Of a stretch of 64,000 nt of DNA, positions 1 through 6,791 are shown in pieces. A model generated the notes under the pieces. The model saw only the letters and a list, made by a program, of their open reading frames with translations. It ran no database searches and was not told the origin of the DNA. The position numbers were made by a program, and so were the translations under genes. The DNA comes from Pseudomonas baetica (lineage in GTDB: Bacteria; Pseudomonadota; Gammaproteobacteria; Pseudomonadales; Pseudomonadaceae), in NCBI RefSeq assembly GCF_019733355.1, contig NZ_JAIHLQ010000016.1, positions 1 through 64,000 on the forward strand. Reading direction: 5' to 3'. The number at the start of each line of letters is the position of its first letter. The first letter of the stretch is position 1.

Positions 1-129
1 GTCCTGCGCGGCGGCCAGGTTGATGCCATACACGTCCGGATTCTCGGATATCGGGCCGGTGCGACCGGGGATGTCGAGTTCCTTGAGGATCAACGTCTGG
101 TTGTCATCGGGTTGGTCATTGGCGGACAT
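1..129 (-). CDS. Hypothetical protein, N-terminal fragment (paralogue of the 652-aa protein at 635-2593)
   Basis: Only the first 43 codons lie in the window; the gene runs off the left edge. The start at 129 has a GGAG ribosome binding site (CCGGAGTCGCCCCCC before ATG). The peptide (MSANDQPDD...) aligns loosely with the start of the 652-residue protein downstream: both have a polar leader, then L-K-x-L, a proline and a Y-G-I or G-G-I segment. The leader DNA of the two genes is also alike, including a nearly identical 20-bp palindrome about 60 bp before the start. I infer a tandem paralogue. Function unknown; no signal peptide is visible in the fragment. Confidence 0.7.
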   Translation of the reverse strand, partial: MSANDQPDDNQTLILKELDIPGRTGPISENPDVYGINLAAAQD

Positions 130-191
130 GGGGGGCGACTCCGGTCGAGAAGGGGACTGGAGAGATTGAACGCCGATTGCGGGAAGGACGC

Positions 192-211
192 ACCTGTCAG
201 ATCTGACAGGT
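192..211 (-). promoter_or_regulatory. lux-box-like palindrome upstream of the left-edge gene
   Basis: ACCTGTCAGATCTGACAGGT is a perfect palindrome; with flanking bases it extends to 26 bp (189-214). It fits the CT-N12-AG rule for LuxR-type operators and resembles the las/rhl boxes of P. aeruginosa. A TTCAAT -10 candidate lies about 21 bp downstream on the minus strand, the geometry expected of an operator centred near -42. A near-identical copy sits at 2659-2678 before the paralogous gene. Confidence 0.6.
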
Positions 212-508
212 GCGCAAGGTATTCCGACGAGTGGTCGTGGATGGCAATGTCAAAAAACACAAGTAAACGAAGAGGTGGCGGCTGTACGCGGGTGAGCAGA
301 CCAGGCTTAAGGATCCCAGCGCACCGAAGTGCCCCACGCAAAGCCGGCATAACGTAATGGCGCTGCTCGCGCGCCTTGAAAATCGCCGGGCGGCTAAACC
401 CGTCCCAAGGCACACAGGCCGGCCGAGTCTGGTGTAGCTGTGGGCAATGACGCAAGAATGTGTAGCCTGATTACTAGTCTTGCCGTGTTATTTAAACGTT
501 AGTTTTTA

Positions 509-576
509 AAGAAAAAGGTCGCAACCCGGGGCAGCTCACCCGTTTATTAGGAGCTGCCGCAGGCTATGATCTTTAA
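509..576. repeat. Degenerate inverted REP pair (GAGCTGCCG..GGCT family)
   Basis: The right half reads TTAGGAGCTGCCGCAGGCT followed by ATGATCTTTA, a worn copy of the common P. fluorescens repeat TAGGAGCTGCCG(A/C)AGGCT-GCGATCTTT. The left half is its degenerate inverse (AAAAAGGTCGCAACCCGGGG then CAGCTC). The pair can form a hairpin with GGCAGCTC/GAGCTGCC arms (530-537, 551-558). It lies just downstream of the 652-aa gene. Apart from this and the palindrome at 192-211, I see nothing functional between 130 and 634. Confidence 0.6.
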
Positions 577-634
577 TCTAGTTGCTTGTTCAGTGGCGAA
601 TAAATGCCTCCTCTTTTTACATTTGCGTTATTCA

Positions 635-2593
635 TTAATTGGAAAGGACAAGGTTGTCTATGAGTAGTTGATAAGATTCGAGGTCAAATCTCTTTATTTT
701 TTTTCCGGCAGGTGCTGGATAGGTAAAAAATTTAGACGCGGGGTCAAAAGATACACTTTCGATGAAATCATTTTGCTCATCGTAAAACGAAATTAACCCT
801 TTCAAGCCAAATTCGTTGGCTGGTGCGCAACCAAATTCTATTTTATTCCATGCACTGTTCAAATCAAATCTCGCACTTTTACCGCTGCTGCGTAAGTAGA
901 CATACCGCCCCGTAATATATGGCGGTTGTGGGTATGTACTATTGATATTTACCGTGCTGATCAGTACGGTTATTGATAAGTGCGGTAGAGTAAAAACATG
1001 CCCTTGCTCGTATCTACCGTCAGTGAGACTCTCAAAATCTTCAGTTACAGTTGACATCACTGTCAAGTTGCGCGCGTCATTGTCGTCGGCGCCTTCGACT
1101 TCAGGTCGGTCGAAGGTGGGCAGCGCTACGCCGACCTGCATCATGAACGGAAGCGATTCGCGCACGCTCAGCAATGTGGTTTCGCTGTTGGTGACGACGT
1201 AGTAGACCTTGACATTCAGGCCTTTGAAACGCTGGATTTCGGCGTTGCTCACACTGCGCCGGATCGGCGCATTCTCCGGTACGTTGCCCGTCAGTTGAGC
1301 ATCTTCGTAATAAACGGTGCCTCCGCCCGGGACCGGTGCCTGCCAGATCAGGTTCACTAGGTCGCTGCTGTTGCGACCGGCGTACCACGGAATATTCACG
1401 GTCGCCCAGGTGGTGTCGGGCGGCAAGGTTCCGCCGGGGGCTTCGTCTACGGTAGGCGCACGCAACTGGCTGATCTCGCCCGTCACCTTGACGCTCGCGT
1501 TTAGCGACGGGCGGTCGGCGACTCCAGTGCGCCGACGCACGTAGCTCACCGAGGCATCGCTCATGGCGATGGCTCTGACTGATGCATTGGGAATACGGAA
1601 GTCGAGACTAAAGGACACGGTTTCGACGGGTAACTCAAGTGGCCCGACGATGATCTGCGGGCCTTGCGCCGTAGTGCCTACCCACGTCAGCACCACGGTG
1701 TCACCCACCTCAAAATCAGTCTTCGTGGCAATCACACGAGCCACCACATCGTCCTCCCCGAGTTGATCGAGATCGATATTGGTGGTGGGCCGGCCTTTCA
1801 CCAACACCTGTGGCTCCTCCAACTGATTGCGACCCAGGTCAACCAACACATAACTCACCGCAGACCACGGCGCGCGCTTGTCCGGGTAATTGCCGCAACG
1901 ATCGATGGGCTGATAAGCGATAGCCACGCGTGAGCCGTCCCCCGCCGCCTCGATCACGGCCCGGCTGAAGACTATCTTGATCGGGTTGCTGACCGGGTCT
2001 TGAGCCTGCTCCGGGCTGACGACATGAATGACCTGCTGGCTGCCCCAGCGGGCGAGGATGCGGTCGTATTTGGTCAGGTTGCGGTAGGGCACGATGCTCA
2101 TCGTCACACCTTCAACCGGCAGGGTTTCGCCGACCTCGGAATAGTCGAGGGAAAACTTGAGGTCGGAGTGGCCGTCTTCGCCGGGAATGTCGTTGCACTC
2201 GCCGGGGCGTGTGAGCTTGACCAGGTAAGTCAACTGTGGCTTGGAATATTCCGGCGTCTGATTTTGTTTGCTGACCCGGTAGAACACCTTCGTGGCATCG
2301 CCCTCATGTACCTGGGTATTGGCAATGGTGAAAGATACATCTTGATTGAGTTCGTAGTCGTAGAGAATGTCCTTGCTCCAGATCGGGTTTTTATCGTCGC
2401 CCCAGTACACCTCGACGTTATCGCCGATGGCCATTTCGCCCCAGGCGCGAACGATACCTTGCAGGTCACCGTCCACGGCCCTGATGGGAATGCCGCCAGC
2501 GTAGTGCTCGGTAGGATTCAGTGTAACCACCGTCGGAAAGTACAACGATTTGAGGGCTTGCGGGGTCGGGGTTTGATCAGTCTTGGTAGACAT
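635..2593 (-). CDS. Hypothetical protein with about four Ig-like beta-sandwich repeats and a distinct C-terminal domain
   Basis: 652 residues, no signal peptide, no transmembrane segment, no catalytic motif recognised. Reading along the protein, units of roughly 115-120 residues recur at about 57-125, 176-250, 297-370 and 411-485. Each opens with a G-D/Y-D-x-V/I-x-x-x-W strand (Trp at 64, 183, 304, 417) and closes with a Y-x-V/I strand and a serine-rich edge, as in Ig-like or invasin-type repeats. Residues from about 515 to the end form a different, jelly-roll-like domain, and the DNA there (635 to about 1050) is visibly AT-richer than the rest. The start has RBS GGAG and a lux-box-like palindrome upstream. 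Possible roles are an adhesin or secreted structural protein; both are guesses. Confidence 0.75.
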   Translation of the reverse strand: MSTKTDQTPTPQALKSLYFPTVVTLNPTEHYAGGIPIRAVDGDLQGIVRAWGEMAIGDNVEVYWGDDKNPIWSKDILYDYELNQDVSFTIANTQVHEGDATKVFYRVSKQNQTPEYSKPQLTYLVKLTRPGECNDIPGEDGHSDLKFSLDYSEVGETLPVEGVTMSIVPYRNLTKYDRILARWGSQQVIHVVSPEQAQDPVSNPIKIVFSRAVIEAAGDGSRVAIAYQPIDRCGNYPDKRAPWSAVSYVLVDLGRNQLEEPQVLVKGRPTTNIDLDQLGEDDVVARVIATKTDFEVGDTVVLTWVGTTAQGPQIIVGPLELPVETVSFSLDFRIPNASVRAIAMSDASVSYVRRRTGVADRPSLNASVKVTGEISQLRAPTVDEAPGGTLPPDTTWATVNIPWYAGRNSSDLVNLIWQAPVPGGGTVYYEDAQLTGNVPENAPIRRSVSNAEIQRFKGLNVKVYYVVTNSETTLLSVRESLPFMMQVGVALPTFDRPEVEGADDNDARNLTVMSTVTEDFESLTDGRYEQGHVFTLPHLSITVLISTVNINSTYPQPPYITGRYVYLRSSGKSARFDLNSAWNKIEFGCAPANEFGLKGLISFYDEQNDFIESVSFDPASKFFTYPAPAGKKIKRFDLESYQLLIDNLVLSN

Positions 2594-2658
2594 AAGAGAA
2601 ACTCCAGTCGATAGGTAGGGGCGACGGAGTGATTAAATATGGAGTTGTTGGAATGCAC

Positions 2659-2678
2659 ACCTGTCAGTTCTGACAGGT
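2659..2678 (-). promoter_or_regulatory. lux-box-like palindrome upstream of the 652-aa gene
   Basis: ACCTGTCAGTTCTGACAGGT has 9-10 bp arms around a TT centre and differs from the lasB OP1 operator, as I recall it, only at two symmetric positions. On the minus strand a TATTTA -10 candidate lies 20 bp downstream, which places the box centre near -42. About 26 bp upstream of the box (GACCGTTCATCGGATA-like) is also conserved with the copy at 192-211. Confidence 0.6.
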
Positions 2679-2742
2679 GCAGAGCAATATCCGATGAACG
2701 GTCGGCGATTGGGGGAAGTCATTAGCCCGCTATCAACGGATT

Positions 2743-2816
2743 TGCTTGCGAAAGGGCCGTTTCAGTCAATCACGAAGTTCACTGACCCAAGCCTCTCGCG
2801 AGCGAGCCACTCGCAT
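2743..2816. repeat. Degenerate REP element (TCGCGAGCAAGCCCGC family)
   Basis: Two worn, inverted ends (GCTTGCGAAAGGGC and CTCTCGCGAGCGAGCCACTC) flank a middle segment ending ACTGACCCAAG, resembling the intact copies at 45337-45423 and 61471-61557. It sits between the end of the PIG-L paralogue and the promoter of the 652-aa gene. No transposase is nearby, as expected for non-autonomous REP pairs. Confidence 0.4.
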
Positions 2817-2841
2817 AGGGATTTTGATGGTTGACGTGGGA

Positions 2842-3600
2842 TCAGACGAACACGATCTCGTAGGGCAATCGCATCCGTTCCAGAATCACCGGTGGCAGCA
2901 TTGGCGCTATGCCAATCGCCGGTTCGCCTTTGAGCTGGCTGGCGTAGGCGTGGGTGGCGTGGCTTTTGCGCGCCACGGTCCAGGTGTCGAGGCGCAGCTT
3001 GCGTGCGCGATCCCAAGGGATCCGCTTCTGATCACGCTCCGGCCAGTGCCACGCCCAGACCGGTACATCGTGGAAGCTCGCCCCGGCCAGTTCGGCGGCC
3101 GCTGCGGCGGCACGTCCGACTGCCTCATGATCGTCGTTGCCATCGCCGCGCCAGGTACTGAACACCACGTCGCCGGGGCGCAGGTAACGGCCGATGAACT
3201 CCGCCAATTGGCTGTGCTGATCGCTCAGTGCGTTGTCGGTGAAACCGCCGCGTACCCATTTCAGGCTGTGCATCGGTAAACCGAGGCGGCGCAATGCTTC
3301 AACGCTTTCCTGCGGGCGGAACACGCTCAGGCGTTTTTCCGACCATTGTCGTGAACCGGGATGGCTGGCGCTGCCGTCGGTGATCGAGAGCAGTTGCAGC
3401 GGATGACCGAGGCTTGAGAGTAATTGCAGCAGGCCACCGCACGTCACCACCTCATCGCCGGGATGCGGGGCGATCACCACGGCGCGGGCACCAGGTGGCA
3501 CCAGGCTGCGGGTGTTGATGACGGGAACGTTGTGCAGTTGCGGGGCGCTGTTCCAGATTTGCGCCGACGGGCTGTTTTCGATGAGCGATAACGGTTTCAT
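2842..3600 (-). CDS. PIG-L/LmbE-family deacetylase paralogue with altered catalytic residues
   Basis: 252 residues from the ATG at 3600, chosen because it has an AAGGA site (AAGGACGTCGCACCC) and aligns with the start of the paralogue at 5037-5795; an in-frame upstream start at 3693 would add 31 unconserved residues. PIG-L enzymes remove the N-acetyl group from GlcNAc-type sugars using zinc. The family motif AHPDDE reads HPGDE here (H46, G48, D49), and the second motif HxDH reads NDDH (N155, H158). By analogy with MshB the zinc ligands (H46, D49, H158) remain, while the general base (Asp to Gly) and the catalytic His (to Asn) are lost. It is separated by about 190 bp from the operon upstream. 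Likely a weak enzyme or a pseudoenzyme. Confidence 0.8.
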   Translation of the reverse strand: MKPLSLIENSPSAQIWNSAPQLHNVPVINTRSLVPPGARAVVIAPHPGDEVVTCGGLLQLLSSLGHPLQLLSITDGSASHPGSRQWSEKRLSVFRPQESVEALRRLGLPMHSLKWVRGGFTDNALSDQHSQLAEFIGRYLRPGDVVFSTWRGDGNDDHEAVGRAAAAAAELAGASFHDVPVWAWHWPERDQKRIPWDRARKLRLDTWTVARKSHATHAYASQLKGEPAIGIAPMLPPVILERMRLPYEIVFV

Positions 3601-3787
3601 GGGTGCGACGTCCTTGTGTTGTTTCGCCCTCAATCGTGCCCACAGCCATAAACCTGTGACGCGGCCGACCCGTGAAGGCTGGTTGATTGCCATGCGACGC
3701 TCCGAACCCTGGATTGCCGCGCAGCAGAGTATTGCTCATGAAGTGACGTTCGTCGCGTCACAGATCAATCTGATACGGTTTTTTTTA

Positions 3788-4444
3788 TTACATCTGTGCC
3801 AGGTTTCGCAAGTAGTCGCCAAATCCACCCCGGGCCCGGCTGTCGAAACGAGCGCTGGTGTGGACTTGCGGACGATGGCTCCAGGCGATGTTCGCACCGG
3901 CCAGTTCCAGATCCCGCACCAGGTGCACATCTTCGTCGCACGCCAGCGGTTTAAAGCCTCCGGCCCACCGATAGGCATCAGCGCTGACGCCCAGATTGGC
4001 GCCGTGAATATGCCGATGGCCCTCACTGGCCCGATAGTGGCGGTGATAGCGAATTTGCGCCGCCTCATCGAACGATTCATGCCAGTGCTCCACGGTGACT
4101 GTGCCGCACACCGCATCTGCGCCCAGCCCGATTTGCGCCACCAGCCAGTCATCGGCGACGCGGCTGTCGGCGTCCGAGCAGGAGATCCAGCGTGCCCCGC
4201 GCTCCAGCAGCACCTGAGCGCCGACGGCGCGGGCCCGACCGACATTGCGCGCCTCGATACTCAGGCTCAGCACCGGATAACCGCTGACAATCTGCGCCGA
4301 GCGGTCGGTGCAACTGTCGAGCACCACCAACACTTCGACCCGCTCACCGGCCAGCAAACCGTGCCGGCTGGCGCGCATGGCCGCGCTCAGGCATTCATCG
4401 AGCAGGTCTTCTTCGTTGTGCGCCGGGATCAAAATGCCAATCAT
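3788..4444 (-). CDS. Glycosyltransferase family 2
   Basis: 218 residues, a single GT-A domain without membrane segments. The N-terminus ILIPAHNEE (3-11) is the classic nucleotide-sugar binding strand of GT2. A D-A-D triad at 91-93 fits the DxD metal site, and E171/D172 fits the downstream ED motif. The start at 4444 overlaps the preceding methyltransferase stop in an ATGA; an in-frame start further upstream would lie inside that gene. It is the last member of the tail running from the acyl-CoA dehydrogenase. Donor and acceptor sugars cannot be told from the sequence. Confidence 0.85.
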   Translation of the reverse strand: MIGILIPAHNEEDLLDECLSAAMRASRHGLLAGERVEVLVVLDSCTDRSAQIVSGYPVLSLSIEARNVGRARAVGAQVLLERGARWISCSDADSRVADDWLVAQIGLGADAVCGTVTVEHWHESFDEAAQIRYHRHYRASEGHRHIHGANLGVSADAYRWAGGFKPLACDEDVHLVRDLELAGANIAWSHRPQVHTSARFDSRARGGFGDYLRNLAQM

Positions 4445-5040
4445 CGCAAACCCTCCAGCGCCGCCACCGAGCGCGGTTCGCGGCTCCACACTTCAAGAAT
4501 GAAATCAGCCTCCTGATGCAGCACCAAGCGCGGCCAATGCAATTGTTCGTGGATCAGGTCGTGAACCTGTCGGGCGTTCAGCGGGCAGCCCTCGATGGGC
4601 GGGCGCCAGTGACAAGCGAGGAGTTGGCCGTCGGCGGTCAGGGATTCACTGATCCGGCGAATCACTTCTGTCAGATCCTTGGCGTCGAGGTAGTAGCCGA
4701 TTTCGCTAAATACAATCAGGTCGAATTTTTCCTGGGGCCAGTCACCGGGCAGACGGTTTTGACGCACTTGGGCGTGGTCAAAAAGGCTTAAACGGGTTCG
4801 TGCCAGTTTCACTGCCGCGCTGGCGGTGTCGCAACACAACAGTCGGTCACAGCGCGCCGCCAGTTCGGCGCTCAGTTCGCCATTGGCGCAGCCCGGTTCG
4901 AAGATCGCCCGATAGTGTGCACGAGGCAACGCGGCGAGGGTGATCGCCCGTTTGCGCTGTTCGTACCAGCGCTGACGAAATGCCCATGGGTCATCGTTGC
5001 CGGCGAACAGCCCTTCGAAATAGCGATCTTCGACGCTCAT
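4441..5040 (-). CDS. NodS-like SAM-dependent methyltransferase
   Basis: 199 residues. SAM-binding motif I reads EPGCANGE (48-55), followed by a CCD acidic strand end and an LIVFSEIGYY motif typical of the nodulation protein S (NodS) family. NodS N-methylates the free amine of deacetylated chitooligosaccharides in rhizobia. The gene overlaps the PIG-L stop and the GT2 start by ATGA on both sides, so it is translationally coupled to a deacetylase, as expected for an enzyme acting on the newly exposed amine. The actual substrate is unknown. Confidence 0.8.
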   Translation of the reverse strand: MSVEDRYFEGLFAGNDDPWAFRQRWYEQRKRAITLAALPRAHYRAIFEPGCANGELSAELAARCDRLLCCDTASAAVKLARTRLSLFDHAQVRQNRLPGDWPQEKFDLIVFSEIGYYLDAKDLTEVIRRISESLTADGQLLACHWRPPIEGCPLNARQVHDLIHEQLHWPRLVLHQEADFILEVWSREPRSVAALEGLR

Positions 5041-5795
5041 AGGAATACCACCTCGAAAGGTTGCAGTAAGCGGTCAAGCACATAGGGCGCCAGTACCGGC
5101 GCGAGCCCTGCCTCAGGGTCACCCTCCAACTGGCTGGCAAAGGCATGGACGGCGTGGCGTTTTCGAGCGATTTGAGCCGGTGAAAGGAGAATTTTGCGCG
5201 CCCGTTGCCAGGGCACCAGAGCGTCTTCAGGCGTTGCCCAGTGCCACGTCCATACGGGCAGTTCGTGGCACGTCGCGCCGACTCTGCGCGCCGCTTCAGC
5301 GCTGGCGCGGCCGACGGCTTCGTGGTCGCAATGACCGTCCTCGCTCCAAGTGGTGAAGAGCACATCGGTGGGATGTAGATGGCGTTCGATAAAGCCGCTC
5401 AGCTCGGATTCTCGCGCCGCCACCTGCGTGTCGCTGAAACCGCCGCGCAGCCATTTCAAACGATGCATCGGCAGGCCGAGGCGCCGCAGCGCTTCGGCGG
5501 ACTCCTGTGGCCGGATCACACTCAGGCGCTCCACCGGCCAGCGCGTGGAGCCAGGGTGGCTGGCGCTGCCGTCGGTGACCGAGATCAGTTGTAACGAGCG
5601 GCCGGCAGCGGCGAGCACTTGCAGCAGGCCGCCGCAGCCCAGCACTTCATCGTCCGGGTGCGGCGCGACAATCACCGCGCGAGCACCCGGAGGCACCAGA
5701 CTGAGGATGTTGATGCTTTCCATATCGGCCAGATGCTGTGAACTCTGCCATTGCTGCAACGACGTGCCTTGGCCGACGATGGGATTGGTTTTCAT
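5037..5795 (-). CDS. PIG-L/LmbE-family N-acetyl-sugar deacetylase
   Basis: 252 residues. It keeps the full zinc and catalytic set of the family: HPDDE at 46-50 and HCDH at 155-158. The start at 5795 overlaps the acyl-CoA dehydrogenase stop (ATGA) and has GGAG 10 bp upstream; an ATG at 5804 sits too close to that site. It aligns without gaps over at least the first 160 residues with the paralogue at 2842-3600. In this operon it most likely de-N-acetylates a GlcNAc-containing intermediate before methylation by the next gene product. Confidence 0.85.
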   Translation of the reverse strand: MKTNPIVGQGTSLQQWQSSQHLADMESINILSLVPPGARAVIVAPHPDDEVLGCGGLLQVLAAAGRSLQLISVTDGSASHPGSTRWPVERLSVIRPQESAEALRRLGLPMHRLKWLRGGFSDTQVAARESELSGFIERHLHPTDVLFTTWSEDGHCDHEAVGRASAEAARRVGATCHELPVWTWHWATPEDALVPWQRARKILLSPAQIARKRHAVHAFASQLEGDPEAGLAPVLAPYVLDRLLQPFEVVFL

Positions 5796-6790
5796 AGCGC
5801 CCATGCTCCGTCAGGTAGCGCGGCAACCATGTGGCCGAGGGCGGCGAGGTCCCGTTCGGCGTGGCTTTGGCGCAGGAACACCGGCAAGTCGGCGATCAGT
5901 CGGGCGAAGTGCCGATCCTTGCAATATGGCCCGGCCCCCAAGGCACGGCCGACTTCGCGAATCACCTGCTCGACCGACTGTTCAACCACGGCCCGGGCAC
6001 GCCGGGCCAGCAGTTGGGTATCGGCTTGCGGATGCGCGTCGATGTGCAGGGCGCTGAAACGCAAGACATCGGCGGCTGCTTGCAAGGTGCTATCGACCGC
6101 GCCCAGGTGGGCAAGGGCATGCGGCTCCTGCCGTTGCGCACATGCCTGGCGCAGGCGTTCGGCAATCTGCCGCCCGGCGCCGTACCAGCAGGCAGCAATG
6201 CCGATCCCGCCTTGCCAGAAACCTAGCCGTTGCAGGTAATCGCCGGGATTGCCGATGGCTTGAGCTTCGGCGCCGTCGAACAGCACCTCGACACTGCCCG
6301 TGGCGCCCATGCCCACAGCCTGCCAACCTTGATCGGTGATGGTCACGCCGGGTTGATCGAGGGCCACGGCAACCAGTTGCTGCTGATCATCAGCGTCCCA
6401 CGCGGTGAGCAGCGCATGGCTGAGTACCGCCGCGCCGGAACACCAGGCCTTGCGGCCGTTGAGCTCCACCATATGCCCGGCGGGTCGCACCTGCACCCGC
6501 GCTTGCGGCGGTTCTGCCGCCCACATGCCCCACGTGCTGCCGGGCGTTGGCGCGCCTCCCAGTTGCTCGATGATCGCTAACGCGTCGGTGTGGCCCTCGT
6601 AAAGTTTGCACAAACCCAGATCATGCCCACCAACATCGGCCAGACGCTGAAATCGCTCCAGCGTGCTGCCGCTGCCGGGTAACGGCAATCGGTCCAGCCC
6701 GGCCTCTACCATCGCCCGCAGGCACAGGCCGAGCGAGACAGTGTCTGCGTAGTCCGGCGGACGGCGAGCGAGATAGCGTTGCAAGTCCAT
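5792..6790 (-). CDS. Acyl-CoA dehydrogenase family protein (short)
   Basis: 332 residues, somewhat shorter than the usual 380 or so. The order fits the acyl-CoA dehydrogenase fold: helical N-terminus, a beta domain with WGMWAAEPP and GRKAWCSGAAVLSHAL (the FAD-contacting strand region), and a C-terminal helical bundle ending near GRALGAGPYC. The catalytic glutamate was not identified with certainty. The start at 6790 is one base after the glgX stop (TGACATG). A fatty-acyl substrate for the operon's glycan is possible but inferred. Confidence 0.75.
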   Translation of the reverse strand: MDLQRYLARRPPDYADTVSLGLCLRAMVEAGLDRLPLPGSGSTLERFQRLADVGGHDLGLCKLYEGHTDALAIIEQLGGAPTPGSTWGMWAAEPPQARVQVRPAGHMVELNGRKAWCSGAAVLSHALLTAWDADDQQQLVAVALDQPGVTITDQGWQAVGMGATGSVEVLFDGAEAQAIGNPGDYLQRLGFWQGGIGIAACWYGAGRQIAERLRQACAQRQEPHALAHLGAVDSTLQAAADVLRFSALHIDAHPQADTQLLARRARAVVEQSVEQVIREVGRALGAGPYCKDRHFARLIADLPVFLRQSHAERDLAALGHMVAALPDGAWAL

Positions 6791-6791
6791 G

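Noticed and set aside
3601..3787. Possible terminator between the GT2 gene and the PIG-L paralogue
   Set aside because: A six-pair GTGACG/CGTCAC stem is present, but no T-run follows it on the minus strand.
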